A DNA stretch of 64,000 nt from Distichodus sexfasciatus (GCA_032718565.1 JAVGVS010000180.1:186001-250000), one strand, 5' to 3'; positions 47,501 to 58,677 are shown, counted from the first letter of the stretch. Notes: a model not told the origin generated them from the letters alone. A program made the numbers and translations.

Positions 47501-50500
47501 CTTATGGGACATTTTGCTTGGAGCAACTTGGAAGTAATGGTGGTAGTGGTGAAGGTAGGACAGAGCCAAGCTATGACCTCTTGGTCCATATCTGAGTATA
47601 ATCCCCAAAAGACCACAATTCTTTAGCGACTTGCATCAAGACATTGAGGGGACAATTAACGTGACCTTACATTTATTACTTTAATCAATTCAAATACTGT
47701 AAGATAAACAACACATGGGGCAGGATTGGTAAAGGTACCGCTGAAGTACTCTTGAGCAAGGTATCGTCCCCAAGCACTGTTCCCCGGGCGCTGCAAATCA
47801 AATCCTTTACAAATGGGTCAAATGCAGAGGTCACATTTCATTGTGGTGCACTGTGTGCTGTGCTGTGTTCACAATGACAAATAAACACTCACTTTCACAT
47901 TTTTCTCTCCCAATTGTGAATTGCTTGCCTGTCCAGCTTTTTTGAGAACATGGGCAGGATCATTGCCCCGAACTACATCCCCAGTCAGATGGACGTGCTG
48001 AGGGTTCGTGTGAGAACTGAGGGTGTGGTTCAGACTCAATTCTGCCACAATAATTTCATATACAGGTAAGCAGCTAACCATTCTGCCTTGTTCTTTAAGG
48101 TCACATACTATTTTTTCAGGCAAACAGCAAACTGAGGGAGTCTACAAACATAAAGAGACAGGTTTGCAGTTTATTTCCCTGCAGGTTAAAAGTGCTCCAA
48201 ATAGCATTGCAGATGCTTGTTGATTCAGTGGCCTATGTGTTTATTGCATTTTATTAGCATTAAACACATATGGCTACTGAATCAGCTTTGAACAACCTCC
48301 AAAAATTCTCACTTTGTAAAATTGAGGCTGCCGTTGCTGGCATTTTATTCATTTGTGACCGAGAATCTAAATGAAGAACATAAGTCACAATATTCACAAA
48401 ACTTGTAAGAATATTTTCCTTATTTATTTTTGTTTCCACAATCAGGTTTATCATGTTTTCTTTGATACCTGCTAACAGCAAATGTAGCTTGTATGATTCA
48501 ATGTGATGTCAATACGGCATCGAGATTGCCGTTTTTGTTCGGATTAGAACTTAGGAGTTTGACATCTGTGTGTAACAGGCTTTTTTTGCTTGTGGCCAGG
48601 TAGGGTGCTCTTCCCTTTGCAGCTGAGGTGGGGATTAATGGGGTCACTACAGGTCAAATCGTGACGAATTTCCACGGCTGGAGAAAGCCCCCACACTGTG
48701 GGATGATTCAGAGTCATGAAATATTGATTGTGCTGCCAGCTCTGTCTCTTCCTGCACCTGTGAGGGTTAGAATAACGAGCATATCTCTCTATTTCTTTAC
48801 CCCTGTCTCTCTCTATCTCTCTATGCTTGGGTGCAGATAAGAGGTGCAGAGAGAGTGTTTATAATCTGCCAGAAAAGAGGTGGCAAAAAGGGTGTCGCAC
48901 CGTATTTAGAAGCCCAGATGCAAGATCCTGGATAGTGTTTGTCCCTACATGTCCAAAAGTGGGAAAGCAATTTGGAAATTGTTCTAAATTCTCTGGTCTC
49001 ATTTCTTGTTCTAAAGATGCAGGTAATGTTTTCTTCTGCAATTAGGCATGTAATGTCACCAAGTCCTAGGCCAGGAGCGTCATCACTTATGTGATTTGGG
49101 AAATGGCTTTAATCATCTATTGTGCACTTTGCATAGTGCATACTTGAAATACCTTATTTTATCTGATTTTTTTGTGACGTAAGTGTAGAAGTAAGCTTTT
49201 TCTTTTGGTCCAAACTACTGACTCTTTTTAAATGTTGATGTCTTAATGTTAGACAATCTTGTCCATAGAGTTCCTCTCTGAGGGCTTTGACATTATTGAC
49301 AGAATAGCTTTGACCAATTAGAGGGTTCTGGCTGCTGTAAATTTAGCAGAAAAACAGAAAAGCGGAAAGCAAAATGTATCTTTTTGCTCCATGTGAAGGA
49401 TTTGAATGTGTCAGTGGCATAAAGACTAAGGTTGGATAATAAATCGTGCATCACTTTTGATTGTCTCTTGTGAGGTAGGAACATGACGCTTTACTTTGAA
49501 TTATGAGCTTCACTGATCTGTTGTTCATTTCCTTTTTATTTAATGTGTTAACAGCCAGTTCGATTAAACCTATACTGGTGTCAAATAAACTTTAGGCACC
49601 TCTAAATTTGTCTCTTGCAGCTTGGGTTCTATGACGAAATGAGCAATATGTCAGCCTGTGCTCAAGACATTTCAAAAAGGAAATTAGAGTGGGAGAAAAG
49701 TGTTGAGACGCCTGAACATTATACCAATGGATATTTCAATGACATTGCATTTAAATACGTAGACTTTTGATTTTGGAGTGTTTCTGGGGGAATTTATGGC
49801 CATTAATTCTGCAGAACATTCATGAGGTCATGCACTGATGTTGGGGCAGTTGATAGTATAACAGTTAGGGAGTTGGCCCCGTGTTTGGAAGGTCACTGGT
49901 ACTACTGAGGTACTCATGAGCAAGACACCGTGCCCAAGCACAGCTCCTTCACGAATAGGTTAAATGCAGATATCGCATTTCACTGTGGTGTGCTGTGCTG
50001 TGGTGTGTTCACAATGACTCATCACCTTAATGAGGTCAGGCACTGATGTTGGATGAGAAGGCCTGGCTCCCGATCTCTGTTCCAGTTCATGGGGTTGAGG
50101 TCAGGCCCCTGTATGGGCCAGGTATGTTCTTCCACACTGAACCCTTCCAACCATGTTTTTATGGACCTTACTTTTTGCACTGGAGCACAGTCATGCTGGA
50201 ATGGAAAAGGCCTTTCTCCAAACTGTGTCCACAAAGTTGGAAGTATAGTGGAAGTATGTTTTGCTATGCTGAAGCATTAAGATTGCCCTTCATTGAAGTA
50301 AGGGCCCTAGCCTAAACCCTAAAAAACAGCCCCACACCAATCCTCTTCCACCAAACTTCACAGTTAACACAATGTAGGTAACGTTCCCCTGGCCTCTCCC
50401 AAACCCAGACCCATCTGACTGCCAAACAAAGAAGCATGAATCATCACGCCATACAACCCCAGACATTATACTTGTGATGTGAGGTGGGGCTTGCATGCAG

Positions 50501-53500
50501 CTGCTTGGTCGTAGAAACCCATTCTATAAGCTATTGCTTACATTTTTGTGCTTACATTAATGCCAGTGGAACTCTTCAGGCATGGAATCAGCAGAATGTT
50601 GAAGACTTTTACGCACCATGGACCTTAGTAGTCGTTGTAGTACTCTGTGACTGTCATAGATGAGTTTCTGTTTTTCCTAAATGCATCCACTCGCCAATAA
50701 TGCCATTTACAGTTGACCATGGAATATCTGGCAGGGATGTTTCATGAACCGTCTTATTGCAAAGGTTACCTCCTATTGTAGTACCACGCTTAGTCAGTGA
50801 GCTCTTCAAAACAATTTATTTTGTTTCACAGATGTTTGTAAATGGAGACTGCATGGCTAGGGGTGTGATTTTATAAATCTGTAGGAATGGGTCTGTTTGA
50901 AACACCTCAATTCAATAATTTAGAGGTGTGCACCAATACTTTTTTTTCATATGGTGTATTTTCTCCTCTGCTGTATTATACCTACCAGGGGTGTCCTGTG
51001 TTTCCTGCAAGACATTTGAAGTGAGGTCATCTAATGCATCTTTGTGCAAGTCATCACACTTGATGTGCACTTATTAATGTAGTCCTTCACGCATGAGCTG
51101 GACAATAGCCACAAATCTCTGGCATTGCTGTAAATGCATTTTAGGAGAGAAACTAAACCCTCATTCCTGGAGAGAGATTCCTTGAACTATTGGCTAAAAG
51201 TTGCTGTTGTAATTTTAGTTGATCTATTGCGCAGTTGATCAATTAAACACCACTCCGATCACATAAATCTGTTCTGTCCTCACCTATGCTAGCAGTTAGC
51301 AGAAATTAGTGTAGTGACCTAGCGACAGATGTTTCCACTTCTTCTAGGTGTTTTCTAAAAGATGATGACAAACAATATTCTGTACTGTCCAGCTCTACCC
51401 TTTATTGCTTTATCCTGCAATTTTTACTACAAAAATGCTTTTCAAGTTTATATTTAGTTTTAAGTGATACTTTTATAAGAAGGCTAAATCTCCCACATGC
51501 AACTGTTTCAAAAGCAATTACCCTCTGTTATTCCATTAACAATTCACACATGTAAAGATCTTTTATATATTGTTTGCTCATTTTCTCTTTGTTTTGTATT
51601 ACAATATTTTTGAAGATCTGAAGCCATGGAAAATAAGCGATGTAATTTTACTAATGTATGGCACCTTACATTTGCATTTCCCTCTTAAATTTTGAATTGA
51701 TCATACATTCAAATAATCTGGTGCAGCAAATTATAAGTCCTTTTAATAGATGAAAACCTTTCCACTTGGTAGTTAGATTAACCGTATGTTGCAATATTTC
51801 CAGAATGTACGATGTGGGCAGCCTGCATTCTGGTAGAAAGAAGTGGTTCAGCTATTTTGACGACGTCCGGGCTGTGCTATTTGTGGTGGCTCTTAGTGGG
51901 TATGATCTAACCCTTGCTGAGTCCCCCTCTTTGGTGAGTAACATTTTCAGCTTTGTTCAATATCCCTGAAACTCAAAAGCATAATAGACACTGAAGTATC
52001 AATCGCTGGATGTTATTTATTGTCTAAAAACTATCCAGTGTATTAAAAATCCAACCATGTAACTGCATGATTTTTGACTCTACTGTGTTGGAGTACTTGA
52101 GTTTGCCATTCCTGTCTAATACATGAATTTTGTCATCTCCCTAAGAATTGTCTGCAGGAAAGTTTGAAGCTCTTTAACACTGTATGCAGTAGCACACATT
52201 TCAGAAAAGCCTCACTGGTGAGCTAGGATCCTGTTCTTAAACTTTGTTTGCATTATGTGATAGGCTTATAAAAGCCATATTTATATTTTGTGCCACCATG
52301 CTCTTATTGTCCTGTTTGTTGTGATCTTGAATGATAATTTACTTTATTATATATGATTATACATTATGGAGCATAATATATAGAGAAATTAAAGACATCA
52401 AAGCTTGTAGATGACTGTCTGCCAATCAAAAGAATTGCTGTAATTGCTTCCAACATCTGCACTAGTCTATAAAAAGGACAAATTATGGGGAGTCATTTAG
52501 GAAAGTTCAAAGACACTCTTGACCATTGATCTTAATATCTCTTCATATGTTTTTTTGTGTTTATACCCTAGTACTTTATCTGTTTATTGATGATTTCAAG
52601 TTGCTTCACATTTTCATTATTATGTCTTATCCTTCCCTCCATGTCCACACACACAAGCTTCCAGATCAGGATGTGCGCCAATGATTTGGGAAACATTAGA
52701 GGTATATGTAGTGGGATTTCCCGTACAATGAACATTTGATTGCTCACATTTACTTGTTTTTTACCTACAGATTTTATTCTTGAATAAAAGAGATCTGTTT
52801 TGTGAGAAGATATTGCACTCTGGGAGACACCTAAGACTCTACCTTACTGACTACAAAGGTGAGATCCACATCATCTGTATTGGATGGAGATTTCCAGGTT
52901 GCCCTTTACATTTTAAAAATGCTCTCATAATGTCATCGAAGTTTGGTTTTGCGGAAGTGAGGTTGTCTTAGACATATAGAATCAGTTAATTTTGGGGCAG
53001 TTGATAGCGTTACGGTTAGGGTGTTCGCCCCATGATCAGAAAATCGCAGGTTCGAATGCCGGACCAGTAAAGGTACTACTGAGGTGCTCATGAGCAAGGT
53101 ACCGTTCCCAAGCACTGCTCTCTGGGTGCTGCCCATGTCAGCTGTGCACAGATGGATCAAATGCACAGGTCAGATTTCGCTGTGGTGCACTGTGTGCTGT
53201 GGTGTGTTCATAGTGACAGATACTCACTTTCACTTACAAACTTTCACTCCATATTTGTGAATTAGGTATAATCTGGATCATGGCTAGTCATAGCCTTGAC
53301 TTGGTGCCTCTACCAATATTGCTCCTTACCCAAATCTGTCTACATATCTGCCACCTTCTACAGGCCCTGACCATGACGTGAGTGCCGCAGCACATCATCT
53401 CTCCTTCCTATTTATGGCGTCTTCCACTGCCTCAGGCAAGGTGGTGTTCCCTCACTTTACAAACGCCACAGACTCCTCAGCAGTACAGGACATTTTTCAT

Positions 53501-53554
53501 GTCGTCGCAAACAGGATTTCCAGGCAGAATCTTGAAAATGTGACTGTTCTCTGA
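41552..53554 (+). CDS. Divergent heterotrimeric G protein alpha subunit with altered switch II
   Basis: G-alpha subunits bind GTP after receptor activation and signal at the inner plasma membrane. Exons: 41552-41584 (tentative), 41668-41812, 42292-42383, 43298-43390, 44180-44340, 47937-48065, 51804-51933, 52146-52217, 52771-52858, 53364-53554. All phases agree, giving 377 residues. Motifs: P-loop GIPESGKST (60-68; usual GAGESGKST), switch I RVRVRT with the catalytic-type Arg199 and Thr202, switch II DVGSLHSGRKKW (221-232; usual DVGGQRSERKKW), NKRD (290-293), and TNAT (347-350; usual TCAT). The C-terminus NLENVTVL lacks the pertussis-toxin cysteine of Gi. The tentative start MFRCFDLTLLQ has no Gly2 for myristoylation but has Cys4. 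The sequence is intact and under frame, so it is unlikely to be a pseudogene. It does not fit Gs, Gi, Gq or G12 cleanly; the fish Gv class is one candidate. A polyadenylation signal lies at 53656-53661. Confidence 0.85.
42384..43297. other. G-alpha intron, nothing recognised
   Basis: Unique AT-rich sequence without an identifiable repeat family. Confidence 0.5.
46640..46917 (-). repeat. Interspersed repeat, copy 2 of an inverted pair
   Basis: On the minus strand it reads from 'tcaaagtcgaagtaaacttt' through 'acagagagacgagacgacgt'. It matches the copy at 36745-37090. Confidence 0.6.
47715..47900 (+). repeat. SINE with internal deletion, next to a G-alpha splice acceptor
   Basis: It keeps ggggcaggattggtaaaggt and then the body ('gtactcttgagcaaggtatc') and tail ('gttcacaatgacaaataaac'). 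The B-box part is missing. Its end at about 47900 lies about 35 bp before the exon at 47937. Confidence 0.65.
49685..50965 (-). mobile_element. Tc1/mariner-like element, decayed, interrupted by a SINE
   Basis: On the minus strand the pieces VWQSDGSGFGRG, GRGLVWGCF, FPFQHDCAPVQK, SIKTWLEGF and WPIQGPDLNPMN are a degenerate C-terminal half of a Tc1-family transposase. They include the positions of the second catalytic Asp (QHD) and the 'PDLNP' motif. The rest is frameshifted or lost. The ends (gttgagacgcctgaacatta on the left, gaggtgtgcaccaatac on the right) resemble Tc1-type termini. A SINE (49845-50029) splits the left part. Confidence 0.7.
49845..50029 (+). mobile_element. SINE inserted into the Tc1 remnant, with target duplication
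   Basis: It starts ggggcagttgatagtataac (the first two Gs are shared with the duplication). The 23-base stretch 49822-49844 is repeated at 50030-50052 with one difference (gaggtcatgcactg against gaggtcaggcactg), a long target-site duplication as made by LINE machinery. Confidence 0.8.
52994..53236 (+). repeat. Full-length tRNA-derived SINE in the last G-alpha intron
   Basis: It starts ggggcagttgatagcgttac. The B-box-like ggttcgaatgcc is at about 53050-53061. The body has 'aaggtactactgaggtgctc', and the end is 'gttcatagtgacagatactc'. It is the best-preserved copy of the family in the window. Confidence 0.8.
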
Positions 53555-54307
53555 GGATTAGTACTAACTAAAGAGTATTAAGATATTACTTTTTATGTAC
53601 TTTTATATCATTGTTTTAACATGTGTGTTCGTGGTCATGTGTTTTACATAATTATAATAAATTTTAATAACAAAACTTTAATGTTGTGGTTGCAGTGTGG
53701 CTGTAATGATGAGTAAACTGCCGTTTTCCTCCTTCATTGAAGTTTTATTTTACATATTTAAAGTGACATTTTATAAGTGAATACAGTACTTGAGACTAGT
53801 TAAGTGGAAATGCTGATGCTTGCATGTGGAGGTACACAATCTCCACAAACAGAAATATTTTTTTAAAAGGGTAGGCGCTGTTTTTCCCCAAAATTATTAA
53901 TAGCATTAGATTTGTTCCTGAAATTATGCACAAAAGTTCTGTATTAGTACAGTAAGACTCAGACTTATCAGCTAACAAAATAACGTCCTTACTTCTCCAA
54001 AGGTAAAAACAAAGTCATAGTTAGTCATATCGATGTTTGCGTTACACGAGACCAAAGTGATAACCCGGTCGCCATTAACACAGCTTTATTTATAAACCTA
54101 AATAGGACTGGTCTGTAGCATTCATGAAGTCCCCCTAAAAAGGTCAAAAGACGTTACAGGTGGACCAAAACGCGACGTCCGCACACGTTTGCTTTATAGC
54201 AGGGCAGATAGCGAGAACATAGAACAGGTGAAATAAACCGACACATCGTTGCTGATTTGTCCGTGCTCGTTTCCGGAGGTAGAGGCGTGCTCCGCGCGTT
54301 GGGCTCC
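53555..54307. other. Convergent spacer between the G-alpha gene and npb
   Basis: It holds the G-alpha 3' end (AATAAA at 53656-53661) and, on the minus strand, an AATAAA at 54090-54085 that probably ends the npb transcript about 220 bases after its stop. The two genes end about 430 bp apart. Confidence 0.6.
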
Positions 54308-55156
54308 TCACGCGTTTAGACAGTGTCTCGAGTCCAGCGTGATGACGACGGCCGCGGCGCAGCGGAAAGTGGCGGTGGCGTCCTGCACCAGCTCGCAGCT
54401 CTGGAGTTTGGGCGCGATTTCTTGTACACAAACAGGCTGCAGAGAAATAAAAAAAAATTGTCACAGTATTGACTTCATGATAATGAATAAATCTCTCATA
54501 TAACCCGTTTCAACAGAAGATGTAGTGCTGAATGGACAGCGCCCGAACAACGCGGAATTGGATATATTGCTAACACCCAGAAATAAAACAAATTTGTACC
54601 ATTTAACCACTACTGTAAAAGATGCCTTTTGTACCCATTCAATTACTGAAGCTACAATTATGCACTTTAAGAATGATCTGTGCATCTAATCGAACAAGTG
54701 TACATTTAATGTACATGTGTACATTAAGGAATAAAATTTACTTTTTATACTTTTACTTTTATAATTATAGTTAAACTTAATACCATAAGAAAATTACTTT
54801 TTAATTCTATATGAGGTCAGATAAATACTATTTAACATAACTATCTCCACATTCACATAAATACGCAGTTTGGTCTTCAACTCCATTTTTTTTTTACCTA
54901 CCATATTTGCCAGAGCGAAGCTGTGTCGTAAATTTGTCTCCGAGATGGCATTATTTTCGCTGAAATCGTCACTCTCCCGTGAGTCCAGCACGGCTCGTCT
55001 GAACGGGGACCTGCGGATTCCCGACAGCAAACCTGACGCCCTACCGACCGAGTAGTAACTCGGTCCCGCCGCTTGTTTGTACCAGGCGTCCGCAGGTGAG
55101 TAGACCGTAAGCACACAAACGATCACTATCCAGGTCTGCTTGTCAAACTTCATCAT
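54308..55156 (-). CDS. npb: Neuropeptide B precursor
   Basis: NPB is a secreted peptide ligand of the Gi-coupled receptors NPBWR1/2, involved in feeding, pain and neuroendocrine control in mammals. There are two exons on the minus strand: 55156-54902 and 54436-54308, with donor ATG/GTAGGT and acceptor ctgcag, in phase 0. The precursor is 127 residues (human 125). Residues 1-24 form a signal peptide with a hydrophobic core IVIVCVLTVY, cleaved after PADA. The mature peptide is W25-F52: it begins WYKQAAG, continues YYSVGRASGLLSG and ends IRRSPF, followed by the dibasic R53-R54. Exon 2 holds the conserved tail with PVCVQEIAPKLQSC and FRC...HCLNA, including four cysteines. ATG at 55156 was chosen over an upstream one because it gives a proper signal peptide. 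Confidence 0.93.
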
Positions 55157-55880
55157 CGTTAAATATGCTAGAGACAAGCCTCAGCTGCACACGTTAAGTC
55201 TCTGTACCCCAAACCCGCTTCTTTCTATCCCTACTGAATTCGGCGGTTTTATAGAGAGACCGAGAGCGCGCATGTATTTCGTCAACTTCGTCGAAGTCAC
55301 CGATGATTCATTTCCGTTTGAGCGGATTCCGCCGCGCGTTCTGGAACTGGATCTTTAGTACGTGTGTCTTTTGGAAAGCATTTATTTTTGCACCTTAAAC
55401 ACCTGTGCAGCCCTTCTCGCTATTTTCTTTTATAAACACTTGAGTGGCAGTATCGAAACCTCTTTTCTTTTAATAAAACGTCCCTCTGATTTAAAGGGTG
55501 TGCTGGAAGTTTACCAAGAGCATGGGAATCGTATGTTGGAACAATTTATGATGAAAGTACATATTGTTAAGTAAAACGTTTTACAATGAAAGTAAAACTT
55601 TCATCCATCCAGGAATGAATAGATGCAGAGTTATGCAGACATGGTCCCAAACAAGGAGGTTATATAATGACGAAGATTGGCCCCCTCTTTTAAAGAACGT
55701 ACTTGAATATTGTAAAATTATCTAAGTGTAATATGCACTGAGGGTAATTAAGTGTATGTATTTTGTGTCTGTAAAATATAGGTTCCGTTCATTCATTGGG
55801 ACTGATTTATAAATCAAAGTATTAGTGTATTGTTTAATGTTATCTGGCAGTGAACGGAGAGCGCGAGCAGGAACTGGAAT
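55157..55880. other. npb: npb upstream region
   Basis: The stretch 55230-55350 is CpG-richer (gaattcggcggttttata, gagagcgcgc) and contains a tttata motif about 90 bp upstream of the start, a possible TATA box on the minus strand (tataaaa at about 55252-55246). The remainder, to 55880, shows nothing recognised. Confidence 0.4.
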
Positions 55881-55887
55881 GCGCAAT

Positions 55888-57413
55888 CCACAATATCCTA
55901 TGTTGCAGCCTTATTCCCAAATAGATCAAATTCATCTTTTACCTCAGTTCTACACACAATACCCCATAATGACAAAGTGAAAAAAGTTTATTTGAAATTT
56001 TTGCAAATGTATTAAAAAAAAAAAAAAAACAATATCAAACATTAACATAAGTATTCACAGCGTTTACTCAATACTTTGTCACAGTACTTTTGGCAGCAAT
56101 TACAGCTTTAAGTCTTTTTGTGTATGATGCCACAAGCGTGGCACACATTTTTGGGCAGTTTCCCCCCATTCTTCTTTACAGAACCTCTCAAGCTCCATCA
56201 GGTTGGATGGGGAGCGTCAGTGCACAGCCGTATTCAGATCTCGCCAGAGATGTTCAATCGGGTTCATATGTGGGCTCTGGCTGGGCCACTCAAGGACGTT
56301 CACAGAGTTGTCCTGAAGCCACTGCTTTGTTATCTTGGCTGTGTGCTTAGTGTCGTTGTCCTGTTGGAAGATGAACTGTTGCCCTGAAGCAGGCTATCAT
56401 CAAGGATGTCTCTGTACATTGCTGCATTCATCTTTCCCTCGACCCATAGTCTCCCAGTTCCTGCTGCTGAAAAACATCCCCACAGCATGATGCTGCCTCC
56501 ACCAAGCTTCACTGTAGGGATGGAGTTAGCCAGGTGATGACCAAAATCCAGTCATAATGCTTGGCATTCAGGCCAAAGCATTCAGTCTTTGTTTCATCAG
56601 AACAGAGAATTTTATTTCTCATGGTCTGAGAGTCTTTCATTTGTCTTTTGGCAAACTCCAGGCAGGCTGTCATGTGCCTTTTACTGAGGAGTGGCCTCCG
56701 TCTGGTCACTCTACCATACAGGCCTGATTGGTGGAGTGCTGCAGAAATGGTTGTCCTTCTGGAAGGTTCTCCTCTCTCCACAGAGCAATGCTGGAGCTCT
56801 GTTAGAGTGACCATCAGGTTCTTGGTCACCTCCCTGACTAAGACCCTTCTACCCCAATTGCTCAGAGTGGACGGGAGGCCAGCTCTTGGAAGAGTCCTGG
56901 TGGTTCCAAACTTCTTCCATTTATAGATGATGGAGGCCACTGTGCTCATTGGAATCTTCAGTGCTGCAGCAATTTTTCTGTAGCCTTCCCCAGATCTGTG
57001 CCTTGACACAATCCTGTCTTGGAGGCCTCCAGACAATTCCTTGGACTTCATGGCTTGGTTTGTGTTCTGACATGCACTGTCAACTATAGGACCTTTTATA
57101 GAAAGGTGTGTGCCTTTCCAAATCATGACCAATCAACTCAATTTACCACAGGTGGACCGCAATCAAGTTGTAGAAACTTTTGAAGGATGATCAGTGGAAA
57201 CAGGATGCACCTGAGCTCGCTTTTGAGGGTCATGTCAAACGCCGTGAATAGTTATGTAAATGTTTGATTTTTGTTTTTTATTTTTAATACATTTGCAAAA
57301 GTTTCAAATAAACTTTTTTCACTTTGTCATTATGGGGTATTGTGTGTAGAATTTTGAGGTAAAAGACGAATATAATCTATTTGGGAATAAGGTTGTAACA
57401 TAGGATATTGTGG
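55888..57413 (-). mobile_element. Tc1/mariner transposon with long inverted repeats
   Basis: The left end CCACAATATCCTATGTTGCA and the right end (its complement with one change) open inverted repeats that extend inward for about 140 bp each, including 'aataccccataatgacaaag'. The minus-strand transposase is split by frameshifts: 57132-56509 carries the paired-like HTH domains and the first catalytic Asp (CSDETK), the segment KLGGGSIMLWGCF begins in another frame near 56512, and the later part, with QQDNDTKHT and NPIEHLW, is in a third frame. It is an inactive copy. The outermost bases differ between the ends, so the true boundaries may extend a little further. Confidence 0.85.
56509..57132 (-). 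pseudogene. Tc1-family transposase, frameshifted
   Basis: The 207-residue open part starts upstream of SKELSGGLQDRIVSRHRSGE, has the recognition helix region STVASIIYKWKKFG, an AT-hook-like linker, and CSDETKTECFGLN with the first catalytic Asp. The frame then breaks. The remaining catalytic positions are found downstream in other frames. Confidence 0.8.
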
Positions 57414-57439
57414 AAAAAGTGGAGCGCTGTGAATAGTAA

Positions 57440-58670
57440 CACCTGTTGCACTGTACGGATAGGTACGTTTTGAGTGTTGCGCGCGAGGAGCGTATTGATA
57501 GTGTATTAGTGAGGAACAAAAGAGCTGGAGAGAGAAGCCGGCGGAATGTTCGTTTCAGACACGACAGAGAGGAGAGAGAGATACGTGGAATATTCGGCCT
57601 GAATTTCTACTGCTGGTTGAAACGTTGTAGTTGTATATTTTCCCGTGGATTATATCCGATTGTTTGTTTTGAGGAGTACCAGAGCGCACGTTGCATTGGA
57701 ATACCAGAGTTTTCCAACTCGGAGAATACAAAGTCATACAATTGGATTACCCACGATTTCTTTTGGAATTAAGGTACAATGCCTTGTTCTTCTTTATTTG
57801 CCTGCAGGTTGTTTTTGTTTAATTGGCTCATTCGTGAGTGAAGCGGCCACTTTGTTTTAGGCCTCACCGAACTCGAGCAACAATCCAGGCCTGCACCGTT
57901 TATTGTTTTGGGGTTTATGGTTTTAGGTCTGTTTGCGAGTGAGTGTGTGGGCCCACAGTCATTAAATTCTGTTTTAAGTATTATATCATTGAGCATATCT
58001 ACAAGTATTTGTGATTTTAAACTATTGAGATTTGTGTTCTGTCTTTATATGTTGTTATCATTAGGGAATATTAGCTAATTTGGTAGATTATTTGATTATA
58101 TATTTTTGGTAATACAAATGTAATGGCAAATATGTCATGTTACAGTAAATTGGATACGTCTAATTTCTAAACACAAACGAAAAGAAGAGAAAGTAAATGT
58201 TTCATTTATATTTAAACTGTATTGTCTTGTGTTTATTGTTAAATATGTTACTTCATAACTGGTTATTATTGAATGTGGGTAGAGATTGGTTTTAAGGTGT
58301 GTATGTGGAATAAGAACAACAGACACCGAGGGCAGGGTAAACAGTTAGAAGTTTATTTATTAATTTGGGTTTATTAAAAGAACCCAGGACACCCTTATAG
58401 CACCTGGGATCGGACATAGGGGTGCTAGTCTCGGTCTATGTTGTAGTACGAATGGAGATTTACCAATCAAACTGAAAACTAGTCTAGGCCTAGGCTTAAT
58501 CCTCGACTGGGAAATTGGCCCTAATTGTCCAATTCTAATACAACCTTAATATTTGTAACCTTTGCAATCGTATGGTTAGACATTACGCAATTGAACCTGA
58601 GCAGAAATAACCTGAACTCATGTATCTAACCATCCATAAACTAATTCTTGTACAGCTAGGCTTTATTTAG
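57440..58670. other. Unrecognised block downstream of the Tc1 element
   Basis: The 108-residue plus-strand frame at 57446-57772 has no family features. Text such as 'gagagagaagccggcggaat' and a donor-like AAG/GTACAA at about 57772 resemble a 5' exon, but nothing supports it. The stretch 58320-58440 ('gtttattaaaagaacccagg') could be part of a repeat. Half of a MITE like the one at 58678 appears near 58485-58540. Confidence 0.3.
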
Positions 58671-58677
58671 AAATTTT

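Larger units (their letters stand above)
44341..47936. other. Long G-alpha intron with repeats
   Basis: It contains a tRNA-SINE-like fragment (about 44995-45150), an inverted copy of the 36745 repeat (46640-46917), a fish-wide repeat fragment (about 47445-47620) and a SINE (47715-47900) that ends about 35 bp before the next exon. Open frames in 45377-46040 and 46920-47376 show no recognisable product. Confidence 0.5.
48066..51803. other. Long G-alpha intron with a Tc1 remnant
   Basis: The stretch 48066-49684 holds nothing recognised. Then comes a Tc1 remnant with a SINE inside it. The stretch 50965-51803 is AT-rich with nothing recognised. Confidence 0.5.

Noticed and set aside
54144..54503. 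Open frames on both strands over npb exon 2 (106 and 84 residues)
   Set aside because: They are in other frames. The spliced frame gives the conserved cysteine-containing NPB tail.
56090..56926. Plus-strand open frames over the Tc1 element
   Set aside because: Antisense shadows of the minus-strand transposase.
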